Assembly (NCBI GenBank): GCA_021234155.1
Contig: JAJEKV010000232.1
Span: 434,001 to 498,000 of the forward strand
Direction of reading: 5' to 3'
DNA: 64,000 nucleotides
Source of the DNA: Isoetes taiwanensis
Taxonomy: Eukaryota > Streptophyta > Lycopodiopsida > Isoetales > Isoetaceae
The notes below the pieces were generated by a model. That model was not told the DNA's origin and made no database searches. It saw only the letters and a program-made list of their open reading frames with translations. Positions 57,085 through 64,000 of the stretch are shown here, piece after piece. The number at the start of each line of letters is the position of its first letter. Position 1 is the stretch's first letter. The translations under genes were made by a program, and so were the position numbers.

Positions 57085-59370
57085 TTAAGTGGGCACGAGG
57101 CAGTGGTGCCCCCTATTGCCCACATGCATTCTACATGCACCAACAAAAGTCATCCATAATGTGGAAGTGGGGTGACTGACCATCCATACAATCATATCCT
57201 CAGCTTCATCTAACCATCCTGCACGTCCAAGAAGGTCAAGCATAGAATTATAAAGCTCCATGGTCAATGCCATGAAATGAAGGCTTGTCAAAGACATGTA
57301 CAAATGACACCCTTCATCTATATACCCGGCATGCCCACATGCAGAAATTATACCAACAAATGTGAGATGACTTGGTTGTATTCCCTCAAGTTGCATTTTT
57401 TGGAAACGATGAAGGGCTTTCTTGCCATGTCCATGTTGTGCATAAACAGCAAGCATGGCATTCCAGTAGGCCACACTTCTCTCATGCACTTCATCAAATA
57501 CCTTTTCGGCATCTGTCACACTCCCACACCGATTATACATGTTCATAAGAGCGATCCTAACAGAGATATCAGATGCAAATTGACTCATTAAATGCTCGTG
57601 CAACCATGACCCTTTAGCTAAGGCTGCTTGAGTAGCACATGAATCCAGAAGACAGATCAGGGTGCCCTCATCTAAAGGCATGCCTTCTGTCTTCATTGAT
57701 TGGAAAAGATGGAAAGCCTCCTCATGGTGTTTATCATGCGTATATGCTGCAATCATTGCCCCCCAAGAAAAAGCATCATGTTTGGCCATAATTCTGAATA
57801 TTTTCCAGGCTTCCTTGAGACTCCCACACTTACTGTACATATTAATTAATGAAGTTTTGACAAGGATATCTGCTTCCGCAGCATGGTTTATAATTTGTAG
57901 ATGCGCCTGCTTGCCTTGCGTTAGGGATTGAAGGCATGCACATGCATCAAGAATACTGATAAATGTGACCTCGCTTGGAAGCATACCCTGTTGGTGCATT
58001 TGCTGGGATAATAAAAGAGCAACCCTGCTATATCCATGGTCAACATAAGCTGCAATCATGGCATTCCAGGTTATGATATTGCGTTCATCCATTGTATTAA
58101 ATATAGCTCGTGCATCCTCTAAACTACCACATTTCCCATGCATATGAAGAAGTGCAGTTCCTATGACTATATTTGCTCCAAGCCCAAGAGCTAAGATATA
58201 AGCATGAATTCTTTTTCCTTGAGAAATAAGATCTTGCTCTTTACAAGCATCTATTATGGTAGCAAACGTGGATCTACTTGGTGGTAATTTTAGCTGGTAC
58301 ATTTGATACAAGAGTTCAAATGCACTTCTGAAATAACCATGTTCTCCATATGCTGCAATCATGGCATTCCATGAGACAATATCCCGTGTGTCCATTCTGT
58401 TAAATATTGACCATGCATCTTCCAGGTGGCCACCCTTATTATACATAGTTATAAGAGAATTTTGTATAGTCGTCTCAAGGTCAAAGTCTCTACCTACCAT
58501 ACTACCATGTAGGAGCTTGCCAATGAAAATGCTTGCCTCGGTTGCACATGCTGCAACGATGGTAATATAAGTAACTTTATCAGGTTTCAGGGGGCCTAAC
58601 TGCAGTTGTTGGTAACAGAAGACTGCCTCTTTCCAAAATCCATGCTGCGTATATCCTGCAATCATGGCATTCCATGAATATATGTCATGCACATGCATTT
58701 TCTTAAAAGCTGCACAAGCATCATCCAAACAACCGCATTTGCTATACATGTTCACAACAACTGACCCAACAAATACATCACTTTCTAGTCGACTTGCAAC
58801 AATTTGCGCATGAATTAACCGACCCCAGGTAATAAATTCATACTCATCACATGCATCAAGAATGACGGTGAATGTGATCTTGTTGGGCATTAATCCTTCT
58901 GCTTGCATTCTGAAGAAGATTAAGAGAGCGTCTTTGCATAGGCCATGCTCTGTACATGCTCTGACCATGATAGTCCAGGAAAAGATGTTTCTACATTTCA
59001 TCCTATCAAAGACAGCTTTACCATTGCCAATGTTCCCACATTTTGCATACATATGTACAAGAAGGTTGTCAACGAACATTTCTTCTTCTTGCCTGTTTTG
59101 TATAACATAGGCATGGATACATTTGCCTTCTGATAGACTAGTGCATTCTCTTAATATTCTAGCAATGCTTTTAGAATCACACACAAGACACCACGGGATA
59201 TCTAATTGGTTTATCCACGTTGACGCATACTGCCTGGAACAAACATTATTTGCCTTTCCATGCTTGAAGTTTAAATGCGCGTTAATTCCTAGATGTATCA
59301 AAGAACTGGAATATAAGCTTCTGATCCTGCGGCATTCTGTGTGCAAATTTAAATAAGTTTTAAATGGCAT
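57085..59370 (-). CDS. PLS-class pentatricopeptide repeat (PPR) protein
   Basis: An intronless 761-codon frame encodes an RNA-binding helical-repeat protein for organelle transcripts. Residues 1-55 are rich in Ser, Arg and Thr with few acids, as in an organelle targeting peptide. From about residue 75 the triads are clear, with recurring GKRIHAYIL, NMYSKCGSLKEAWKIF and SWNAMIAAY, and final LYNSMLDLLGRAGWLDEAED. About seven P-L-S sets are seen. The C-terminus reaches an E1-like segment (TLWMTFVGACRMH) and then ends after GNRGHHCLVPT with no E+ or DYW domain. No DYW-like sequence follows in other frames for at least 150 bp. A 7-codon upstream ORF (59380-59360) overlaps the start. The target RNA cannot be predicted here. 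Confidence 0.93.
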   Translation of the reverse strand: MPFKTYLNLHTECRRIRSLYSSSLIHLGINAHLNFKHGKANNVCSRQYASTWINQLDIPWCLVCDSKSIARILRECTSLSEGKCIHAYVIQNRQEEEMFVDNLLVHMYAKCGNIGNGKAVFDRMKCRNIFSWTIMVRACTEHGLCKDALLIFFRMQAEGLMPNKITFTVILDACDEYEFITWGRLIHAQIVASRLESDVFVGSVVVNMYSKCGCLDDACAAFKKMHVHDIYSWNAMIAGYTQHGFWKEAVFCYQQLQLGPLKPDKVTYITIVAACATEASIFIGKLLHGSMVGRDFDLETTIQNSLITMYNKGGHLEDAWSIFNRMDTRDIVSWNAMIAAYGEHGYFRSAFELLYQMYQLKLPPSRSTFATIIDACKEQDLISQGKRIHAYILALGLGANIVIGTALLHMHGKCGSLEDARAIFNTMDERNIITWNAMIAAYVDHGYSRVALLLSQQMHQQGMLPSEVTFISILDACACLQSLTQGKQAHLQIINHAAEADILVKTSLINMYSKCGSLKEAWKIFRIMAKHDAFSWGAMIAAYTHDKHHEEAFHLFQSMKTEGMPLDEGTLICLLDSCATQAALAKGSWLHEHLMSQFASDISVRIALMNMYNRCGSVTDAEKVFDEVHERSVAYWNAMLAVYAQHGHGKKALHRFQKMQLEGIQPSHLTFVGIISACGHAGYIDEGCHLYMSLTSLHFMALTMELYNSMLDLLGRAGWLDEAEDMIVWMVSHPTSTLWMTFVGACRMHVGNRGHHCLVPT

Positions 59371-59500
59371 CGTTAGCCATGAGATGTGGGCTTACTTGGT
59401 TATGATTGAATTCGCGCCAGATCACAGCAGTTTCAGCCGCAGCATTAAGATCCGCTATTCGCATAGGCAAACAGAAAAATACACATAGAAAAGATCATTT
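59371..59500 (-). promoter_or_regulatory. PPR gene 5' region with overlapping uORF
   Basis: On the minus strand an ATG at 59380 opens a 7-codon frame (including stop) that ends at 59360, after the PPR ATG at 59370 and in a different frame. Such an overlap could lower initiation at the main start. No TATA box was identified. Confidence 0.4.
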
Positions 59501-59504
59501 CGGG

Positions 59505-59652
59505 CAAAACATGCCACTATTGTAAAGAAAATGGTCACTGGAAAAGAGATTGCAAAAAGCTAAAGGAAAAATGGGACGTCCAGGCAGAAGTGAGGAATAG
59601 AAACAGGAGCAGAGAACATACCTCAGAACAAAACTGCAGCAGAAGCAGCTAA
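59505..59652 (+). pseudogene. Retroelement CCHC zinc-knuckle fragment
   Basis: CHYCKENGHWKRDC (C-x2-C-x4-H-x4-C) is followed by a basic stretch (KKLKEKWDVQAEVRNRNRSR), typical of Ty1/copia gag C-termini. Neighbouring pol motifs were not found. It is an isolated fragment upstream of the PPR gene, in opposite orientation. Confidence 0.6.
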
Positions 59653-59819
59653 AGCAGGGCGCTCTAATGGCCAAGCCACTCCAGGAAAGGAAACACCTGA
59701 AGAGGAGTGTTGGTAGGCCGTTTCTCCAAAGAAATCGGCAAGGAAAACAAATAACATTAAGTTAGTAAAACTAACAAGGGAGGTGCCATCCCAATCTGGG
59801 GAGAGGACAAAACAGATAT

Positions 59820-60296
59820 CAAAATAGAAATGGGGTCGTCATTATTCCCTGGCGCCCATTCTCATGGCGACTATCACGGAATGGAAATAGGGTGCCTGCA
59901 TTCCGATCGACCGGCGGCGCAGGTTTTAGGGTCTTGTTTTAGGGTTCTTGGCGCTCCACACCGCCGCACAAGATCACAAGATCACAGGTTTTTAAGGTAA
60001 GATCCGGACAAGATCACAGGTTTTTAAGGTAAGATCCACACAAGATCACAGGTTTTCCACACAAGATCACAGATTTTTAAGGTTCTTGGAGCTCCATACC
60101 GCCGCATCTTCCACACAAGATCGCAGGACTGCACCGCACTCTTCAAGCAGGTCTTTGAGCTCACCGCACAGAGATCGCAGGTCTTGAGATCGCAGGTCTC
60201 TGCACCGCACAGAGTTTTCGCAGGTTTCACAGATCTTTGCCTAAAACTCTGTTTCACAGCTCTGTTTCTGCCTCCGACTCCCCCATTTCTATTTTG
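59820..60296. mobile_element. 477-bp element with 16-bp inverted termini
   Basis: CAAAATAGAAATGGGG at 59820-59835 is the perfect inverse of 60281-60296. The interior contains repeated CAAGATCACAGGTTTTTAAG (from about 59966, 60008 and 60039) and further GATCGCAGGTCT-like units to about 60225. The size and termini suit a MITE, but no certain TSD is visible. Confidence 0.45.
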
Positions 60297-60298
60297 TA

Positions 60299-60411
60299 GG
60301 GGAATGAAAACTGGTCCAGCATTCCCAGTTTGCCGGTGACCCGCTCCCGGCTACCGCCGGTCGCGGGACCCCACCGGCAAACTGGGAATGCTGTCCCGGT
60401 TTCCATTCCCC
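60299..60411. repeat. 113-bp near-complete hairpin
   Basis: AGCATTCCCAGTTTGCCGGT at 60318-60337 (21 bp to 60338) pairs perfectly with 60372-60392. The outer arms (GGGGAATG… and …CATTCCCC) pair imperfectly, and the GC-rich centre also folds back (CCCGC…GCGGG). It abuts the inverted-repeat element at 59820-60296. Confidence 0.85.
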
Positions 60412-61410
60412 TATACAATACTTTTCAGATAATCTGAAAGCGTCAAGGAGCCAAAAAGAAAAGGCATATGAAAGGCTATACAACAAGGGGGAAAAGCTTA
60501 AATCCACCTAGTGAAAAAAAAAACCACGACATTGGCTTGCTCTGAAATAAGCATGGGTGTGAGCCCGGATAAGAATAATTTAAGGCAAATGTGGATCCTA
60601 GCTCAAACAAGGGAAATACTTAGGAGAACAAGCACAATAAATATCCTATCAATAGCATGACCATTGCCCAGATAGTAAGACAAGCACGAGCTGGGATGAA
60701 TAGGGAGGGCATCTCCTCTAGAAATCTACAAGAGGACCTAAATGAAATTTCAGTCCAAAATGAGGTGGAAATGAATTTGATCCAAGATACCATCCAACAT
60801 CATGAGGCAACCAGCATGTAAATTGAAGCACAGATGGAAAATCACGTGCAAGTGATAGAGAGAGTACTCACATAGAAGAGGTGCTTACCAAGTGCTGAAT
60901 TTGAAACTACCCCAAATGAGTCCTAGATTGTAGGCGCAAAAAAGGGAGAACTCATAGATCCTGCAATGGACTTGTTAGAAGGATCAAGTAAGGGCACAGA
61001 AAATGAGGAAAAAAAATACCTCGGGCACAAAAATCACAAAATAGCAACAGCACAGGAAAGGTACACAAAAAAAGGCAATGGTTGGGAAAAAAGAATGGGA
61101 AGTTCTCCACTATGGATCTACCAGCAAACCCGAAAGAAAGAGATGAAACGGACATTAAAATCATGTGCAGAAATACAGTGTGGATAGCCAATTTCTTCAA
61201 TATAAGGATGTTTGATGTTGTACAAGAAGGAATAAGGTTTCTAGTACTAGTTGGCACAAGGAACTCTAGGGGAATTCTAGCGGGGGCTTTTGAGTGGTTT
61301 GATGCTTCAGACTTGAGAAGCAAAGGGCACAAAATAAATACATTCGAGATAATGACGTGGAATGCAGAAGGGACGTAAGGGAGAACAAACTTGAAAAGCA
61401 CAAATTGCAC
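60412..61410 (+). pseudogene. Decayed coding debris, possibly non-LTR retroelement
   Basis: Coding-like pieces include AQIVRQARAGMNREGISSRN, NLQEDLNEISVQNEVEMNLI, WIANFFNIRMFDVVQEGIRF and, at the end, NTFEIMTWNAEG, which resembles the N-terminal box of LINE endonucleases (…IMTWNVRG). If so, the preceding part would be an ORF1-like protein. No further endonuclease or RT motifs follow. Confidence 0.3.
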
Positions 61411-62205
61411 TTAAAAGAGATTCAAACAGAAACTGGACCTATGGTTTCAGTCCAAACAAGTCTTATTTGACCATTTTAGACACGAAACATTAAGAAAATC
61501 ATTCATTCCAATGAATAAAGTTTCATCAAGTTTTTACAGAAAGCAAAGTTTGTGATAGATCTTTGGCGATTCCATTTATTTTCCTAACCAACTTTAAGAT
61601 TTTAATTCACAAGATGTCTACAAAAGCAGGATGATGCAAACCATTATGATATCATTCCCGTTTAATATCATTCTGCATAAGCAAAAACTTTGAATTAGCA
61701 GTAGGGCAGGCTTGGGGCAAAGGAGAAATGGATACCACATGCATCTTGTTATGTTATTTTTGTGCATAGTTCATGCCCGGTAGAGCTCCAAATACCAGTA
61801 CATGCCTCCAAGATGGTACAGAATGCAATTGAATTAGGCCTTATAGTTTTTGCTTTGAGTTTGAAAACAATTTGAATGATTATTCAACATGGTACACACT
61901 AGAACCATAGCATTCAAGAAGTTTTGGCATATGCTACATGCATCATTAATCATGGATGATTCTGGAACAAATTGCCAACGCTAGATAGCGTAAACAAATA
62001 AAAAGGTCAAATGGAAGCAAAACTACATTAAGCACAACATGTTTCTATGTTGACTGAATGAAGTTTGGGCATTACATTGATGGGTTGGCAGCCATAATTT
62101 ATGATACATTTAGGACTTTTTGTTTGATGCAAGCTTACTTTGTTGTATAATCCTTCCTATTATAAGGCAGTTACATTTTTCTGCTCGCCTCTAATATCTT
62201 CCTTA
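61411..62205. other. Intergenic, no recognisable gene
   Basis: AT-rich sequence with nothing that I can support as a gene, repeat or site. Confidence 0.4.
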
Positions 62206-62329
62206 CAAATTAGGAGAGCATGACACGTTGCATTGAGGCATTTATGGCATTAATTTCAGATTTGAGGCATTTATGAGCATTTATGGCGGAGGAAGATATG
62301 AGCATTACCATAGAATGACACGTTGCATT

Positions 62330-62600
62330 CATCGCATTTATGGCAGATTTGTGCACTTTGCATTTATTGCGGCCATTAATACACTTTGCATTTATTGTGG
62401 CCATTAATACGCTTTGAATTTATTGCGAATTATCAAAGCACATGTGTGCACTTTGCATTTATTGTGGCCATTAATACCTTTTTTGCATTTATTGCGCCAT
62501 TAATATGCTTTGCATTTATTGCGGCCATTAATATGCTTTGCATTTATTATGAATTATCAATGCACTACATATGTGTGCACTTTGCATTTATTGCCATTGG
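62330..62600. repeat. Minisatellite, ~26-bp unit
   Basis: About nine variants of CTTTGCATTTATTGCGGCCA followed by TTAATA occur in tandem. Two are interrupted by a longer unit containing GAATTATCAA…CACAT and TGTGTGCA. Related GGCATTTATGG units lie just upstream at 62235-62345. Confidence 0.85.
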
Positions 62601-62787
62601 CAAATTTGTTGAAGATATCAATCCCAATATATATAGAATCTTAATGATATCCATTTTAGGATACTTATGGATATGAAATATATATCGAATGATATTAATG
62701 ATTACATGCGAGTTATGATATAGGCACTTGGCATAAATATAGCCCTAGATTAGTCATGTGTGTCGATCATCCAACAAAACTCCATCT

Positions 62788-62796
62788 TATAAATAG
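62788..62796 (+). promoter_or_regulatory. TATA box of the small gene
   Basis: TATAAATAG matches the plant TATA consensus. It lies about 85 bp upstream of a clear splice donor, followed by an intron and an ATG, so a transcription start near 62820-62830 is expected. Confidence 0.6.
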
Positions 62797-62881
62797 AAGG
62801 CCTTCTTATTGTCTCGACGCGCATTGAGAGGACTTGAAGAGCTATTGTGAGCTTCTCTTCGCTTCACTAATTGCATGCAAG

Positions 62882-63029
62882 GTAAATATTCTCCCATTTT
62901 GTTACATTGCTAAAGCTTGGATTGTTTAATATGAAACTAGCATTTTCTTTCATCCTTAATCTTGGCGTAATGCGTATGTGGATTCTATCGTTGTGTGAGA
63001 TTGTAGCGAACGTTTGAGTTGATTTGCAG
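62882..63029 (+). other. Predicted 5'-UTR intron
   Basis: CAAG|GTAAATATT at 62881/62882 and TTTGCAG at 63029 form good GT-AG borders of a 148-nt, T-rich intron ending three bases before the ATG at 63032. Confidence 0.55.
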
Positions 63030-63031
63030 AG

Positions 63032-63247
63032 ATGGCACAGATGAAAAAAGACTACATTATTGAGCTAAATCTAGATGATTTTTATGGATGGTGGATGAGC
63101 GCCTTTGGTAACTCTCCATCCTTTGTGTCGAGAGATGTTGTATTGGAGTTCCTTTTGGATTTATTTCGTAATTTATATTATTCGCAAAAATATCATTCTA
63201 GTGATGATGAGGCATCTTCAGTTCTGCAAATTGATAATTCTACTTGA
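63032..63247 (+). CDS. Small predicted protein, 71 residues
   Basis: The frame starts MAQMKKDYIIELNLDDFYGW and continues with an aromatic-rich, acidic middle (WWMSAFGNSPSF, LEFLLDLFRNLYYSQ). It ends in an acidic Ser-rich tail (SSDDEASSVLQIDNST). There is no signal peptide or membrane segment. The TATA box, 5'-UTR intron and ATG context (GAGATGGC) together make a plausible gene. No family was recognised. It could instead be the first exon of a longer gene or a truncated copy. Confidence 0.5.
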   Translation: MAQMKKDYIIELNLDDFYGWWMSAFGNSPSFVSRDVVLEFLLDLFRNLYYSQKYHSSDDEASSVLQIDNST

Positions 63248-63690
63248 TGTTTGATGTCTGTGAACACATGAACCTTCAATAACAAAAAGTATTGACCAAC
63301 TTTTTAAAAGACTATGCTAAATATTGTACTTTGTAATTTCTAAATTAGAGTTAGAATGTAAGATCTTACGAAGTTGCTTCACATCAATCTAGAATCACTT
63401 GGCCATTGCAGAAGAGAATGTTGGACGTTAACTGGGGTCCAACTCAGACAAGACTTTTGAAAAAGAGAATGTTAGCGGCCTTGGTCACTTGGCGCGATAA
63501 ATTTCTCGTAGGTCTTAATTGTATTTTCTAAAAATTGGTTACGGGTTTTATTTTATAGATTGAAGATGCAACGTTTTACCTGCACAATGGAAGCATCTCC
63601 TTTATAGAATCTAATGAGCTAAGACTTTGGCCCAAAAGAGTATGTTTTAATGAAAAGGTTGGAAAACCCATAATATACAATTCTAAAGTG
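63248..63690. other. Region 3' of the small gene
   Basis: This probably contains the 3' UTR of the small gene. Nothing else recognisable was seen. Confidence 0.35.
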
Positions 63691-63714
63691 CATTAGGAAT
63701 GTCTAATTGCATTG

Positions 63715-63960
63715 AATAGATTTTTAGCGTCCACGGAGACCAACTGGCCTATGGGACCCAAACAAAAAAAGAGCAAAGAAGCGACATCGACAGGATTAAA
63801 ACCCCTCCTCAAGGGTTTTCGAGGGAAAACCTTAGCAAGAATAAGTATGTCGGCACGCCGTGACAATTGTATAGGACAGTTCAATACCGGCCCGTAGGAC
63901 ACAAATGAGTCCGCGGCATCCATAACCTCCTCGGAGGTATGACCCCAACAAACCCATCGA
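63715..63960. repeat. Dispersed repeat related to 43617-43700
   Basis: TTTTTAGCGTCCACGGAGACC followed by TATGGGACC and AAACAAAAAAAGAG (quoted in parts) parallels the sequence at 43620-43675. Both could be the 3' ends of one non-LTR or SINE family on the minus strand. The copy here continues to the end of the window without a recognised gene. Confidence 0.4.
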
Positions 63961-64000
63961 CGCCGTGAGTCAATAATCGATGCAACTACTGGCCGTGCAC

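Overview
This is a repeat-rich stretch of a land-plant nuclear genome. Split genes with GT-AG introns, a plastid SecY2 (SCY2) gene with 12 introns, an intronless PLS-type PPR gene of the kind very abundant in ferns, lycophytes and bryophytes, plant-type L1 LINEs, Ty3/gypsy elements with initiator-tRNA-Met primer sites, and a transposase of a type common in seed-free plants together suggest a fern or other seed-free vascular plant. This is inference, because no organism-specific marker was seen.

Layout. 1-8.6 kb: an L1 LINE, 5'-truncated, flanked by an 18-bp target-site duplication (TSD) and split by a young non-autonomous LTR retrotransposon (3232-7868, identical-length LTRs, 5-bp TSD). 8.6-13.3 kb: a decayed LTR element on the minus strand (LTR 13324-11739, primer site, gag-position reading frames) that carries a clear but broken histone H3/CENH3-like segment, followed by a ~195-bp tandem repeat. 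13.3-15.0 kb: LTR-like sequence and a second type of broken reverse transcriptase. 16.2-22.2 kb: SCY2, apparently intact (577 codons in 13 exons). 23.3-27.2 kb: repeat block A. 27.4-41.0 kb: a LINE on the minus strand split by an 11.85-kb DNA transposon with 25-bp perfect terminal inverted repeats and a 4-bp TSD. The transposon holds a DDE/RNase H-like transposase gene (plus strand) and a decayed minus-strand cargo including an FCP1/NIF-type phosphatase domain. Near-perfect palindromes are scattered through the cargo. 41.0-48.9 kb: blocks C and B, copies of the block A family, plus an unidentified decayed gene and a ~1.95-kb insertion. 48.9-55.0 kb: unidentified coding debris, a decayed Ty3/gypsy chromovirus (gag, CCHC, protease, truncated RT, RNase H, integrase, chromodomain) and a ~105-bp tandem repeat. 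57.1-59.4 kb: the PPR gene. 59.5-64 kb: a CCHC fragment, inverted-repeat elements, a minisatellite and a small predicted gene with a TATA box and a 5'-UTR intron.

The only cellular genes likely to be functional are SCY2 (thylakoid/envelope protein translocation), the PPR protein (organelle RNA processing) and possibly the small gene at 63032. Nearly everything else is a mobile element or its debris, and the nesting order can be read from TSDs and from pairs of related copies.
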